A DNA stretch of 64,000 bases from Streptosporangiaceae bacterium (GCA_025934375.1 JAICYD010000019.1:1-64000), one strand, 5' to 3'; positions 18,149-27,309 are shown, counted from the stretch's first letter. Made by a program: numbers and translations. The notes: a model not told the origin generated them from the letters alone.

Positions 18149-18732
18149 TACGCCCCCAGCTTGACGAGGTAGGCCGACTGATGCGCCCACAGGTCAGCGC
18201 CAGCGTCGATGTAGGGAGCGGAGCCGTGCGCGTTGTCGTGCTCGCACTTGACAAAGACCTGCATAGGCGACTTGGCGGTCACCGCCGCCGTCTCGGAGAT
18301 GACGGCCATCAGCGGCGCCGCCCCCGCGTTGCCCTTCGCGGTCGGGTCTCCGACGATGGTGTGGTGCGCGTTCAGGTTAGGGGTGCCGGTGCTGCCGATC
18401 ACGCAGCCCACGAAGTCGGACGGTCCCTTGTTGTAGACGGACAGGTCCGCGTGCAGCACCCAGCGGCCCGCGGGCAGCGTCATCACGAGCACCTGCTTCA
18501 TGCGCTTGGCGGCCGCCGGGAGCACCGCCTTCCCCTTCGTCTGCGTCCAGTAGTCACGTAGCGGCGGCGGAGGCGGCGGCGGGGTGGGCATAGGCGTGGG
18601 GGAAACACTCGGGGCCGGCGCAGCGACGGGAGTTGCCTTCGCCGTGGTCGAGAAGTACACGGACGCGGCGACGCTGATGGTCGTCGTGGCCACGGCAAGC
18701 GCAATGGCGATGATAGTGAGCGTCCGGCCCAT
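18148..18732 (-). CDS. Secreted or membrane-anchored protein coupled to the kinase
   Basis: This 194-residue protein has an N-terminal signal/anchor (residues about 5-27, Ile/Ala/Val-rich), a Pro-rich linker (about 36-58, run of seven Pro) and a C-terminal beta-rich domain with two Cys (about 112 and 163, GCVIG and VKCEHD) that may form a disulfide. It is not a family I can name. The stop codon shares one base with the kinase GTG (TAGTG). The natural reading is a sensor or ligand-binding partner outside the cell for the kinase, which itself lacks one; this is an inference. Confidence 0.65.
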   Translation of the reverse strand: MGRTLTIIAIALAVATTTISVAASVYFSTTAKATPVAAPAPSVSPTPMPTPPPPPPPLRDYWTQTKGKAVLPAAAKRMKQVLVMTLPAGRWVLHADLSVYNKGPSDFVGCVIGSTGTPNLNAHHTIVGDPTAKGNAGAAPLMAVISETAAVTAKSPMQVFVKCEHDNAHGSAPYIDAGADLWAHQSAYLVKLGA

Positions 18733-18839
18733 GGTTGGTATCCCCCGCTGATAGCAGTAGTCCCAAGATTCCCGGGACTAACCATAATGCTCGCCGGGCG
18801 CGATTCGTCCTCTATCGGAGGTTTATGTTTCGGAGCAAG

Positions 18840-19628
18840 TTACCGCACGTCAAGCACGGCGACGAGGTAGGAAACGCCGAACGGGGCGTCGGAGTACAAC
18901 ACCTCACCCGGCGCCCGCCGCTCCAGGCCCGCCGCCCCGGCGAGAACCTGCCAGGCAGCCCGGCCGGTCGCCATCAGCTCGGCCGCCAGGCCGGCGTCCA
19001 GTCCGGCCAGTCCGGCCATGTCACCAGCGCGGATCGCCGCCTCCGCGCGGTCGTCGAACGCCTCGGCCCGCTCGTCGAAGTGGCCAGGCGCCGACGGGGT
19101 GCGCCGCGCGCTGCCGTCGCCGACCACGAGCAGCGAAACCCGGGACGCGAGTCCGGCCACGCGCGCGCCGACCCGGGCGCACTCCTGGGCGGTCGCCGCC
19201 GCGTCGACCGACTCCAGCGCCCGGGGCCCGGCGTACCCGGCCTCGTCCAGCAGTTCCGCGCCGATGCCGACCGCCAGCGGTAGCCGCGTTCTCCGCGGGG
19301 GACTGTGCTCCCCCCGGTGGGCGACCGGCAGTTGCCTCCCGGCGGGGCGACCCCCCGTACCCCCCGGCAGTTGCCCCCCGGCGGGGCGACCCCCCGTACC
19401 CCCCGGAACCCGGGCCCCGAACGCCGCCACGTTGAGCCGCTCGCCGGGGGGGAAGGTCGCGGTCGCGGTCCCGGATCCGACGACGGCCACCACGTCGGCC
19501 GACGCGGACAGCAGCCGCGCCACCGCCGCCGCGCACGCCGCGCGCAACTCCGGCAGGACCTCGGCGCGGCCGGTCAGCCCCCGGGCCAGCAGCGGCGGCG
19601 AGGGACCGATAGCGGCCCTAACGATCAA
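18840..19628 (-). CDS. Class III extradiol dioxygenase subunit B-like protein with repeat insertion
   Basis: This 262-residue protein has conserved VRAAIGPSPPLLARGL (residues about 3-18), VVAVVGSG (about 46-53), ARVAGLASRVSLLVVGDGSARR (about 155-176) and a C terminus of the LigB-like family found throughout actinobacteria. Residues about 75-105 carry two 13-residue copies (GGTGGRPAG.QLP) from the 39 bp repeat at 19327-19404, which do not belong to the family. The insertion keeps the frame and falls between the first and second conserved blocks. The activity of this family is unproven. It sits downstream of folP2-gpgS. Confidence 0.7.
   Translation of the reverse strand: MIVRAAIGPSPPLLARGLTGRAEVLPELRAACAAAVARLLSASADVVAVVGSGTATATFPPGERLNVAAFGARVPGGTGGRPAGGQLPGGTGGRPAGRQLPVAHRGEHSPPRRTRLPLAVGIGAELLDEAGYAGPRALESVDAAATAQECARVGARVAGLASRVSLLVVGDGSARRTPSAPGHFDERAEAFDDRAEAAIRAGDMAGLAGLDAGLAAELMATGRAAWQVLAGAAGLERRAPGEVLYSDAPFGVSYLVAVLDVR
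19327..19404. repeat. Two tandem 39 bp GC-rich palindromic units (family site A)
   Basis: Two units of 39 bp (19327-19365 and 19366-19404) differ at a single position. Each holds GGCGGGGCGACCCCCCGTAC, a G-run/C-run hairpin core. The same family occurs at 21058-21175, 41068-41175 and 59943-60020. Here it adds 26 codons to the reading frame. Confidence 0.9.
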
Positions 19629-19649
19629 GGGGTACCTCCCGCTCGGCTT

Positions 19650-20528
19650 TCACACGAGTCCCCGGACCGTGCGGGCCGGCGCGACGTCGCCGCGGATCGC
19701 GGCCACCATGTCCAGCGTCATCCGGGTCTCGGCCACGTCATGCGCTCGAAAGATCCGGGCACCTTGCCAGGCGGCCACCGCCGTTACGGCCAAGGTGCCG
19801 GGCAGTCGCTCCTCAAGGGAGGCACCGAGCGCTTCCCCTACGAAGTCCTTGCGGGACGCCGACAGCAGCACCGGCCAGCCAGTCGCGGTGAGCTCGCTGA
19901 GCCGACGGGTGATCTCGAGGGAATGCCAGGAGTTCTTGCCGAAGTCATGCGCCGGGTCGATGATGATCCGCGCCGGGTCGACCCCGACGCGCACCGCCCG
20001 GTCGGCGAGGCCGAGCACCGTGTCGAGCACGTCGGCCACCACGTCGTCGTACTGGAGGCGAAACGGCCGGGTGCGCGGCGGCAGCCTGCCCGCGTGCGAG
20101 CAGACGAGCGTCGCGCCGGCCTGCGCGGCCACCTCGGCGAGCCGGGGATCCCACCCGCCCCAGGTGTCGTTGATCATGTCCGCCCCGGCCGCGCAGGCAG
20201 CCCGGCCGACCTCGTGCCGCCAGGTGTCCACGCTGATCACCAGGTCCGGGTATTCACCCCGGACGGTGGCGATGAACGGGACGACGCGGCCGATCTCCGC
20301 GTTGACGTCCACCTCGTCGCCCGGCTTGGCGGGCACGCCGCCGACATCGAGGATGTCGGCGCCGTGGGCGACCACCTCGCGGACCCGCTCCAGCGCCGCT
20401 CCCTCCTCCCAGGTCACGCCGGGCCGGAAGAACGAGTCGGGGGTCCGGTTGACGATCGCCATGACGAGCCGCTGGGCAGGCGCGTACTCGCGGGCGCCGA
20501 GCTTCAGCGGCCCCGGCGCGCGGTTCAC
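19650..20528 (-). CDS. folP: Dihydropteroate synthase homologue, FolP2 type
   Basis: This 292-residue TIM-barrel protein has the DHPS pattern MAIVNRTPDSFF (residues about 24-35), DILDVGGVPAKPGDEVDV (about 58-75), SVDTWRHEV (about 98-106), INDTWGG (about 117-123), IDPAHDFGKN (about 183-192) and end RTVRGLV. The ending and the neighbouring gpgS match the mycobacterial folP2-gpgS pair; the mycobacterial FolP2 is reported to lack DHPS activity, so a folate role here is uncertain. The GTG start lies in a GTGA overlap with gpgS. Confidence 0.88.
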   Translation of the reverse strand: MNRAPGPLKLGAREYAPAQRLVMAIVNRTPDSFFRPGVTWEEGAALERVREVVAHGADILDVGGVPAKPGDEVDVNAEIGRVVPFIATVRGEYPDLVISVDTWRHEVGRAACAAGADMINDTWGGWDPRLAEVAAQAGATLVCSHAGRLPPRTRPFRLQYDDVVADVLDTVLGLADRAVRVGVDPARIIIDPAHDFGKNSWHSLEITRRLSELTATGWPVLLSASRKDFVGEALGASLEERLPGTLAVTAVAAWQGARIFRAHDVAETRMTLDMVAAIRGDVAPARTVRGLV

Positions 20529-21604
20529 CGGCTCACCTCCAGCTCGACGGAACCGGCGTTCTCCCGAAGTACGGTGACGGCGGGCGGCCGCTCCGCGTAG
20601 GGGACCGCGCGGGCACGCGTTCCCAGCTCGCCCTCCCCGGCCCGGTAGAACTGGACGAGCTCGGGCGCGCGGGCGAGCTCGGCACCGAAGCGGCGCCGCT
20701 GCACCACCAGCATGAGCTCGGCGGCCATGACCGCGAGATCGGCGTCGCTTTGGTGGCTGTGCGCGCGCTCGCCCAGGTCGACCTGCGCGATGGCGTCCAC
20801 GCCGTGCCGCTGCGCGGCGTCGATGACGACCGCGATCTCGACCCCGTACCCGACCGGGACGGGCAGGCTCTCCAGGAGCGTGCGGCGCCCCGCCCACTCC
20901 CCCGACAGCGGCTGCGCGATCCCGGCCAGCTGCGGCCACCACAGGTGCAGCAGCGGCCGGGCAACGAGCTCGGTGACCCGCCCGCCGCCGATCGCCCCCC
21001 CGTCCGCGGTGCCGCGGGCGGCCCGGTCGTAGCCCGCTTTAACCAACTGCATACGGTTCTCCGGGGGCGGGATGGTTTTGGTCTCGCCCCCGGCCGGGGG
21101 GTTATAGGGGGGCGGGGCCCCCCTATGCCGAGGGGTCGACAGGGGGGTCGTCCCCCCGGGGGGACAGAGCAAGGGCCCCAGCAAGCCGGTGACGAAGTGG
21201 CTGCCCCAGGTCGTGAGGTCCGCGTCCATGAAGACGATGACGTCGCCGGTCGTGACCAGCAGCGACTTCCACAGCGCCTCGCCCTTGCCCGGGTAGCTGC
21301 CCAGTTCGGGGGCCACGTCCCGGCACCGGTACACCGCCGCGCCCGCGCTGGCCGCCACCCGCGCCGTCGCGTCCGCCGAGTCGGAGTCCATCACCACGAG
21401 CTCGTCAACGAGCGGCATGCTCAAGACGAACTGGTCGCGCACCGCGGCGACAACGCCGCCGACCGTGGCTTCCTCGTCCCGCGCCGGTATCACGACGCTG
21501 ATCCGCGTCCCCTGGTCCTGCTTCCACCCCAGCAGCCGGCCCGCCGGCCAGTCACGCCAGTGCGACGTCCGCCGCCGCAACCAGGCCTCAGCACGGCCAT
21601 CCAC
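20525..21604 (-). CDS. gpgS: Glucosyl-3-phosphoglycerate synthase with repeat insertion
   Basis: This GT-A family glycosyltransferase should make glucosyl-3-phosphoglycerate, the first step to methylglucose lipopolysaccharide/glucosylglycerate. Motifs: ISVVIPARDEEATVGGVV (near the N terminus), MDSDSADATA, YPGKGEALWKSL, VFMDADL (DxD), GGGRVTELVARPLL, YGVEIAVVIDAA, AQVDLGERAHSH. About 38 residues (CPPGG...PENR) interrupt the otherwise continuous GLLGPLL-QLVKAGYDR junction and derive from the GC-rich element at 21058-21175. I take GTG at 21604 (GGAAG upstream); TTG at 21637 is an alternative. It is coupled to folP2. Confidence 0.87.
   Translation of the reverse strand: MDGRAEAWLRRRTSHWRDWPAGRLLGWKQDQGTRISVVIPARDEEATVGGVVAAVRDQFVLSMPLVDELVVMDSDSADATARVAASAGAAVYRCRDVAPELGSYPGKGEALWKSLLVTTGDVIVFMDADLTTWGSHFVTGLLGPLLCPPGGTTPLSTPRHRGAPPPYNPPAGGETKTIPPPENRMQLVKAGYDRAARGTADGGAIGGGRVTELVARPLLHLWWPQLAGIAQPLSGEWAGRRTLLESLPVPVGYGVEIAVVIDAAQRHGVDAIAQVDLGERAHSHQSDADLAVMAAELMLVVQRRRFGAELARAPELVQFYRAGEGELGTRARAVPYAERPPAVTVLRENAGSVELEVSR
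21058..21175. repeat. GC-rich palindromic element inside gpgS (family site B)
   Basis: About 115 bp of G-runs and C-runs with nested hairpins. On the minus strand it holds CCCGGGGGGACGACCCCCC, identical to the core in unit 1 of site D (59943-59981). It adds about 38 codons in frame. Confidence 0.8.
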
Positions 21605-21690
21605 GACCAGCTTCCGCCTCTCCTGTGCCCTTGACAAGATATTTGAAATGTCTAACTTTAACGGAGCCGGGCGACTGCTCGCCGCTCAGG

Positions 21691-22863
21691 CTAATAGCGG
21701 TCCAGGCCCCCTCGCTTAACAAGCTGGCTCGCGATGACGTTCCGCTGTATCTCGTTCGTGCCCTCGCCGACGATCATCAGCGGCGCGTCCCGGAGGTACC
21801 GCTCCACGTCGTATTCGGTGGAATAGCCGTAGCCGCCATGGATCCGCACCGCGTCCAGGGCAACCTGCATCGCCATCTCCGAGGCGAATAGCTTGGCCAT
21901 GCCCGCCTCCATGTCGCAGCGCTGCCCGGTCTCGAACCGCTCCGCCGCGTGCAAGATCAGCTGGCGCGCGGCGGTCACCTTGGTCGCCATGTCGGCCAGG
22001 TAGTTGCCGACCGCCTGGTGCTTCCAGATCGGCTGGCCGAAGCTCTCCCGCTGCTGGGCGTAGCGCAGCGCGTCGTCGAGCGCGGCCCGGGCGACGCCGA
22101 GCGCACGGGAGGCGACCTGGATGCGCCCGGTCTCCAGGCCCTTCATCATCTGAGCGAAGCCCTGGCCCTCGACCCCGCCGAGCAGCGCGGCGGCGGGCGC
22201 GCGGTACCCGTCGAAGGCCAGCTCGCACGACTCGACGCCCTTGTAGCCGAGCTTGGGCAAGTCCTTGGAGACCGTCAGCCCGGGGCCGTGCTCGACCAGC
22301 AGGATCGAGATCCCCTGGTGGCGGGGCACCGCGCCGGGGTCGGTCTTGCACAGCAGCGCGATGAGCTGAGACCGGCGGGCGTTGGTGATCCACGTCTTGG
22401 CGCCGTTGATGACGTAGGAGTCATCCTCGCCGGCACCTGAAGCCCGGCGGGCGACGGTGGTCATGGCCTGCAGGTCCGAACCGCCGCCCGGCTCGGTCAG
22501 CGCCATCGTCGCCCGGATCTCGCCGGTGGCCATCCTCGGCAGGTACCTGTCCTGCTGTTCCTGGGTGCCGAACGCGAGCAGCAGCTTGCTGACGACCGTG
22601 TGCCCGCCCATCGCCCCGGCCAGGCTCATCCAGCCGCGGGCGAGCTCGGCGGTGACGAGGGCGTAGCACGGCATGGACACCGCGGCCGCGCCCCACGGCT
22701 CGGGGATCGCCAGGCCGAATATCCCCAGCTGCTTCATCTGCCCGATCAGCTTCTCGGGGTAGGCGTTGGCGTGCTCCAGGTCCCGCGCGGCCGGCCGGAC
22801 CTGCGCGTCAACCCAGTCGGCGACCGTCTCGATGATCGCCTGCTCCTCCTCGGTCAGCCTCAT
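21691..22863 (-). CDS. Acyl-CoA dehydrogenase
   Basis: This 390-residue acyl-CoA dehydrogenase has the FAD-binding ATMALTEPGGGSDLQAM (residues about 118-134), WITNARRS (about 158-165), RQSFGQ-like RESFGQPIWKHQAV (about 274-287), and C-terminal VRIHGGYGYSTEYDVERYLRDA (about 347-368) with IYEGTNEIQR-like VGEGTNEIQR. The position aligning with the usual catalytic Glu is in YSTEYDVE. The ATG lies in an ATGA overlap with the hydratase stop, so the pair acts in one acyl-CoA pathway (dehydrogenation then hydration). Confidence 0.92.
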   Translation of the reverse strand: MRLTEEEQAIIETVADWVDAQVRPAARDLEHANAYPEKLIGQMKQLGIFGLAIPEPWGAAAVSMPCYALVTAELARGWMSLAGAMGGHTVVSKLLLAFGTQEQQDRYLPRMATGEIRATMALTEPGGGSDLQAMTTVARRASGAGEDDSYVINGAKTWITNARRSQLIALLCKTDPGAVPRHQGISILLVEHGPGLTVSKDLPKLGYKGVESCELAFDGYRAPAAALLGGVEGQGFAQMMKGLETGRIQVASRALGVARAALDDALRYAQQRESFGQPIWKHQAVGNYLADMATKVTAARQLILHAAERFETGQRCDMEAGMAKLFASEMAMQVALDAVRIHGGYGYSTEYDVERYLRDAPLMIVGEGTNEIQRNVIASQLVKRGGLDRY

Positions 22864-23756
22864 GCAGTACCTCCCGCGCGGCTAAACACCAAGCCGCGCT
22901 CGTCCAGAACGACCGTGGCGGTCAGGGACGGGTCCACGCCGGCGGCGCCGACGGCGATGCTGGCCCCGTCGGGGGTCCGCTGGGCGGTGGCGACGACGGT
23001 GGCGGGCGCGAACGCGGGACGGATCAGCCGGTAGTCGAAGGAGGTGACGGACCGGGCCGGGGCGTGCAGGCGGGGCAGGTCCAGCGCGAGCAGCGCCAGC
23101 AGCGGACCGTGGATGACGAGGTCGGGGTACCCCTCGGCCTGGGTGGCGTAGTCGCGGTCGTAGTGGATGCGGTGCCCGTTGTAGGTCAGCGCGCTGAACC
23201 GGAAGAGCAGCACCGGGTCGGTGGCCAGCTCCGCTCGCCAGTCCGCGGGCGACTCGGGGGCGCTCGCCTCGGGGCGCCCCATCGTCTTGGGCGCCGTCCC
23301 CGGCGGCTCTGAGCGGTAGACGATATCCTGCTCCTCCACCCCGGCGGGGACGCCGTCGGCGATGAGCTCATGCCGGACGGTGACGAACGCCATCTCGCCG
23401 GTGCGGCCGGACTTGACGCTGACGTTGGAGACCGTCGACCGGGTGGCCAGCAGGGAGCCGACCGGGACCGGCGCCGCGACGCGGAGCCTGCCCCCGGCGA
23501 ACATCCTCCGTCGCCCCGGGATCGGCGGCCAGAACGGACCGTCGGCCGGATGACCATCCGCGCCGATGTCCGCCGTGGCGGGGTGCTCGAGCACCGTGAA
23601 CCAGTGCCACATCGGCGGCAGCGGGTCGCCGTCTTTCAATGGCGGCTCCGGCGTGCCCGTCAGCCCGGCGAACGCGGCAGCGGGCCAGGGATCCACCCGG
23701 CGCGACATCTCGACTGCCCCCGGCTGCCAGTCCCTGAGCGAGTCGGCCAGGCCCAT
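22860..23756 (-). CDS. FAS1-like/MaoC-type dehydratase (mesaconyl-CoA hydratase/HTD2-like)
   Basis: A double hotdog protein of about 300 residues. The first hotdog (residues about 15-150) is an FAS1-like dehydratase domain with PMWHWFTVLE; the second (about 175-295) carries the hydratase signature YNGHRIHYDRDYA (about 195-207) and PDLVIHGPLLALLALDL (about 211-227). It likely hydrates an enoyl-CoA made by the acyl-CoA dehydrogenase, whose start it overlaps. Two ATGs (23762 and 23756) follow GAAGGGGAG; the second has better spacing. Confidence 0.82.
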   Translation of the reverse strand: MGLADSLRDWQPGAVEMSRRVDPWPAAAFAGLTGTPEPPLKDGDPLPPMWHWFTVLEHPATADIGADGHPADGPFWPPIPGRRRMFAGGRLRVAAPVPVGSLLATRSTVSNVSVKSGRTGEMAFVTVRHELIADGVPAGVEEQDIVYRSEPPGTAPKTMGRPEASAPESPADWRAELATDPVLLFRFSALTYNGHRIHYDRDYATQAEGYPDLVIHGPLLALLALDLPRLHAPARSVTSFDYRLIRPAFAPATVVATAQRTPDGASIAVGAAGVDPSLTATVVLDERGLVFSRAGGTA

Positions 23757-24045
23757 GCTCATCTCCCCTTCCACGCCCGCACGTTTCCTGACATCCCATC
23801 ACAGCCGCGACGACGCAGTCGCAGTCACCTGACGGGTACGCGATGACGCAATCGCAGGGCCGTGGCGGCGCGGCGACCTCCCGGTTGCGGCTGGCCACGC
23901 ACCTGACACTCGGCCGCGAGCGCTCGCTAACGGTCGTGCATAATGGGCATGATCAATTCTGACAACGACGATATCGGGAGGATTGAATGTCACTCGGCAT
24001 GATTTGGCAGTCGCCTACCGTAACCGCGATGTAAGGTGCTCAGAC

Positions 24046-24720
24046 ATGACCCAGAACACGGAAGTGCTCGCCAGCGCGCCGGGCGACGAGCCGGCCTGGA
24101 AGCAGCGGGCGGTCGAGCGCTCCACGAGGGCCGCCAAGCTCCGTGCTGAGCAGCGGGTGCAGCGGTTCCTCGACGCGGCGCAGGCCCTCATCACCAAGAC
24201 TGGCAGCACCGATTTCACCGTCCAGCAAGTCGTTGACGCCTCCAAGCAGTCGCTGCGCAGCTTCTACCAGCACTTTGACGGCAAGCACGAACTGCTGCTG
24301 GCGCTTTTCGAGGACGCCCTGCGCCGGGCCACGGACCAGATCCGGGCGGCCGCCACGGCCCAGGGGGACCCGCTGGACCGGGTCAGGGTCGCTGTCCAGT
24401 CGCTGTTCGAACTGTCGCGCCCGGCCCCGGCCGCGCAGCGGCCGCTGTTCACCGACTTCGCCCCGCGGCTGCTGATCTCGCACCCGGCGGAGGTGCGCGG
24501 CGCGCACGCCCCGCTGCTGGCGCTGCTGACCGAGCTGCTGACCGAGGCCGAGGAGGCCGGGCAGCTGCGCACCGGGGTGAACCCGCGCCGCGCGGCCGCC
24601 TTGACCATGCAGACAGTGATGTTCGTCGCCCAGTCGGCAGGCGTCTGCGACGAGGAAGACCTTCCAGTCCTCAACGCCGACGAGGTCTGGGACTTCTGCT
24701 CGCGGGGGTTCGCGGGCTGA
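24046..24720 (+). CDS. TetR-family transcriptional regulator
   Basis: This 224-residue regulator has an N-terminal HTH (residues about 33-75, RFLDAAQALI, DFTVQQVVDASKQSLRSFYQHFDGKHELL) and a helical ligand domain. The start at 24046 leaves a basic N-terminal arm. It is transcribed away from the acyl-CoA dehydrogenase/hydratase operon about 290 bp away, with which it is probably functionally linked as repressor; the effector is likely an acyl-CoA. The link is an inference from orientation. Confidence 0.87.
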   Translation: MTQNTEVLASAPGDEPAWKQRAVERSTRAAKLRAEQRVQRFLDAAQALITKTGSTDFTVQQVVDASKQSLRSFYQHFDGKHELLLALFEDALRRATDQIRAAATAQGDPLDRVRVAVQSLFELSRPAPAAQRPLFTDFAPRLLISHPAEVRGAHAPLLALLTELLTEAEEAGQLRTGVNPRRAAALTMQTVMFVAQSAGVCDEEDLPVLNADEVWDFCSRGFAG

Positions 24721-24788
24721 GAATGGCATTCTCTTAGCCAGAGATTGAGCGTTACACTCCACCCCGCTGGAAACCCCGGAGGCCTGAC

Positions 24789-25346
24789 ATGGGCAACCCC
24801 CCCGTTGTCGTCGCGCTGCTGCTCGTTCGCGTCGTCGTCGGCGTCACGATGATCATGCACGGCTACAACCACTGGCGTGGCGGCGGCAAGATCGCCGGCA
24901 CCGCGCGCTGGTTCTCCGGCCTCGGCCTGAAGTACGGCGCACTACAGGCCTGGATGAGCGTCGTGACCGAGATCGGCGCGGGCGCGCTGCTGGTCGTCGG
25001 TTTCCTGACGCCGCTGGCGGGCGCGGCCGTCATCTCGGTGATGCTCGTCGCCGGGCTGCTGGCGCACCGCAAGAACGGCTTCTTCGTCTTCAAGGACGGC
25101 TACGAGTACGTCCTGCTCATCGCGGTGGTCTGCCTCCTGCTGGGCGCCCTTGGCCCGGGGCACTTCTCGGTCGACTACGCGGCCGGCATCGCGGTCACCG
25201 GCTGGGCGGGGGCCGGCATCGCGCTCGGCGTCGCCGTCGCGGCGACCGCCGGCCTGCTGGCGACGTTCTACCGCCCCGCCCCGAAGCCCGCGCCCGCGGC
25301 CAGCGAGGCCAGCGAGGCCAGCGAGGCCAGCGAGGCCGCTGGCTAA
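24789..25346 (+). CDS. DoxX-family membrane protein
   Basis: This 185-residue membrane protein has four spans and the DoxX signature LLVRVVVGVTMIMHGYNHW (residues about 11-29), WFSGLGL (about 41-47), EIGAGALLVVGFLTPLAG (about 60-77) and HRKNGFF (about 92-98). The C-terminal tail ends in four SEA repeats from a 9 bp minisatellite (25299-25334). DoxX proteins act with membrane redox complexes in other actinobacteria; the role here is unknown. Confidence 0.87.
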   Translation: MGNPPVVVALLLVRVVVGVTMIMHGYNHWRGGGKIAGTARWFSGLGLKYGALQAWMSVVTEIGAGALLVVGFLTPLAGAAVISVMLVAGLLAHRKNGFFVFKDGYEYVLLIAVVCLLLGALGPGHFSVDYAAGIAVTGWAGAGIALGVAVAATAGLLATFYRPAPKPAPAASEASEASEASEAAG

Positions 25347-25417
25347 GTGCGGGCCGTCAATATCGATCTCGGTCACGGTGACGAGAAAAACATTCTCCCA
25401 AACCGGAAACTTGAGCT

Positions 25418-25993
25418 TCACGGGTTGGTGGGCTCCTCGCGCAAGCCCACGCAGTCGTAGGCCCAGAAGGCGTCGTGGTAGACCAGGGTGCCGGTCATCC
25501 AGGGCTCGTGGCCGGGCATCCGGGCGACCTGGAACGCGGGCGGCGGTATCCGCAGGGACGGGGCACGGAATCCGCGGGCGTCGGCGCGCTCGAAGCCGCG
25601 CCTGCCGTAGTAGGCCGGGTCCCCCTCCAGGAAGACCAGCGGCACGCCGCTGTCACGGGCGGCGGCCAGCGCGACCTCGATGAGCGCGGTGCCGATGCCC
25701 TGACGCTGGTACCCGGGAAGCACCCCCAGCGGGGACAGCACGTAGACGCTCACCAGCCGCGGCGGCGCGTCCAGGCGGCTGGCGCTCAGCATCACGTGGC
25801 CGACGATCTCACCGCCGGACCCGCCGTCAGCACTGGCCACGAACGACAGCGGCGCCAGCGGGGCGGGCGCGGCCCGCAGCGCGTCAGTCAGCGCGGCGAC
25901 CGTCCCGTCGTCGCCGAAAGCGCTCGTGTGCACGCGGCGGATCGCCTCCCGGTCGGCGGGGACCTCAGCGCGGTAGCTCACCTGATCGGGCAC
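25418..25993 (-). CDS. GNAT-family N-acetyltransferase
   Basis: This protein of about 191 residues resembles the YhbS/COG3153 group: YRAEVPADREAIRRVHTSAF (near the N terminus), GEIVGHVMLSAS, LSPLGVLPGYQRQGIGTALI (acetyl-CoA loop Q/RxxGxG, residues about 94-113) and FLEGDPAYYGRRGFERA (about 131-147). Start is uncertain: GTG at 25993 (chosen, at the domain edge) or TTG at 26029. It lies tail to tail with the DoxX gene. Confidence 0.82.
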   Translation of the reverse strand: MPDQVSYRAEVPADREAIRRVHTSAFGDDGTVAALTDALRAAPAPLAPLSFVASADGGSGGEIVGHVMLSASRLDAPPRLVSVYVLSPLGVLPGYQRQGIGTALIEVALAAARDSGVPLVFLEGDPAYYGRRGFERADARGFRAPSLRIPPPAFQVARMPGHEPWMTGTLVYHDAFWAYDCVGLREEPTNP

Positions 25994-26117
25994 ACCGTGA
26001 CCGTAAGCGGCCCCTGGGGCCGACGGCAACTTAATTTACGGCGCTGCTTCCCGGCGGTGCTTCCGTTGTGCGGTATTGCGGACGGGAAGTGGCCGCAATG
26101 ACGTCTAGCGTGGAAAC

Positions 26118-27266
26118 ATGACCACTTCAGAACAGATCACTGCGTTCCGCGTGGACATCCCGCAGGCCGACCTCGATGACCTCGCCGCCCGGCTGGCCGC
26201 GACCCGCTGGCCGGATGAGGTGACCGGGGCCGGCACCAGTTACGGCATGCCGCTGGCCGTGGTGAAGCGCCTGGCGCAGCGGTGGGCGAGCGGGTATGAC
26301 TGGCGCGCGCACGAGGCCCGCCTCAACGAGTTCCCTCAGTACACGACGGTCATCGACGGCCAGAATATCCACTTCCTGCACGTCCGCTCGGCCGAGCCGG
26401 GGGCGGTGCCGTTGCTGTTGCTGCATGGCTGGCCGGCCACGGCCTGGGAGTTCGCGCGGATGATCGGGCCGCTCACCGACCCCCGCGGGCACGGCGGGGA
26501 CCCCTCACGGGCGTTCCACGTCGTGGTGCCGTCCCTTCCGGGATACGGCTTCTCCGGCCCCACCACCGAGCCGGGCTGGGACAGCGCCCGGATGGCGCGG
26601 GCGTTCGCAGCCTTGATGGCGCGGCTGGGCTACGAGCGGTGGGGCGCCGCCGGCGGGGACGCGGGGGCCCTCGCCGGCCGGGAGCTCGCCATCCTCGCTC
26701 CCCGGGGGCTGGCCGGCGTACACCTGCTGCAGGTCTTCGCGTTCCCGTCCGGTGACCCGGCGGAGATGGCGAGCCTGTCGGACGCGGACCGGGCGAGCCT
26801 GACCGGAACGACCGCGCAGTTCCAGGAGAAGGCGGGCTACCAGAAAATCCAGCAGACCCGGCCGCAGACGCTGGGCTTCGGGCTGACCGACTCCCCGGCC
26901 GGCCTGCTGGCGTGGAACGCCGAGCTGTGGACGGGCTGGGGCGACTACGCCGACTACCTCGACGTGGACGCCTACCTGACCCACGTGAGCATCTACTGGT
27001 ACACCCGCACGGCCGGCTCCAGCGCCCGGCAGTACTACGAGGATGCCCGCAGCGGGGCCGGCTACCGGGAGGCACCGGGCACGGTGCCGACCGCGATCGC
27101 GGTCTTCCCCGAGGACTTCCGGACCATCCGCGCCTTCGCACAGCGCTCCGTCAACATCGTCCGCTACACCGAGTTTGACGCCGGCGGTCACTTCGCCTAC
27201 ACCACCCACCCGGAGCTGGTGGTCAGCGATCTCCGCGAGTTCTTCGCCGGCCTCTTGGACGGCTGA
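26118..27266 (+). CDS. Epoxide hydrolase
   Basis: This 382-residue enzyme has an N-terminal epoxide-hydrolase (EHN) domain (residues about 8-115, [36 protein letters not shown]), then an alpha/beta core with oxyanion motif [13 protein letters not shown] (about 96-108), nucleophile Asp in [13 protein letters not shown] (about 175-187), cap-domain Tyr in SIYWYTRTA (about 292-300) and catalytic His in [14 protein letters not shown]. It should open epoxides to diols through an ester intermediate. It is monocistronic, followed by the strong terminator at 27274-27309. Confidence 0.88.
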   Translation: MTTSEQITAFRVDIPQADLDDLAARLAATRWPDEVTGAGTSYGMPLAVVKRLAQRWASGYDWRAHEARLNEFPQYTTVIDGQNIHFLHVRSAEPGAVPLLLLHGWPATAWEFARMIGPLTDPRGHGGDPSRAFHVVVPSLPGYGFSGPTTEPGWDSARMARAFAALMARLGYERWGAAGGDAGALAGRELAILAPRGLAGVHLLQVFAFPSGDPAEMASLSDADRASLTGTTAQFQEKAGYQKIQQTRPQTLGFGLTDSPAGLLAWNAELWTGWGDYADYLDVDAYLTHVSIYWYTRTAGSSARQYYEDARSGAGYREAPGTVPTAIAVFPEDFRTIRAFAQRSVNIVRYTEFDAGGHFAYTTHPELVVSDLREFFAGLLDG

Positions 27267-27273
27267 GAAAGGC

Positions 27274-27309
27274 GGCTGCCCGGCGGCCGAAGCCGCCGGG
27301 CAGCCGTTT
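27274..27309. terminator. Strong intrinsic terminator (bidirectional position)
   Basis: Perfect 14 bp stem GGCTGCCCGGCGGC / GCCGCCGGGCAGCC with a CGAA tetraloop, followed by GTTTT. It serves the epoxide hydrolase gene and faces the convergent Ig-domain gene at 27332. Confidence 0.9.

Noticed and set aside
19305..20600. 431- and 519-codon frames on the plus strand
   Set aside because: They are antisense to folP2 and the dioxygenase-like gene, with composition typical of shadow frames.
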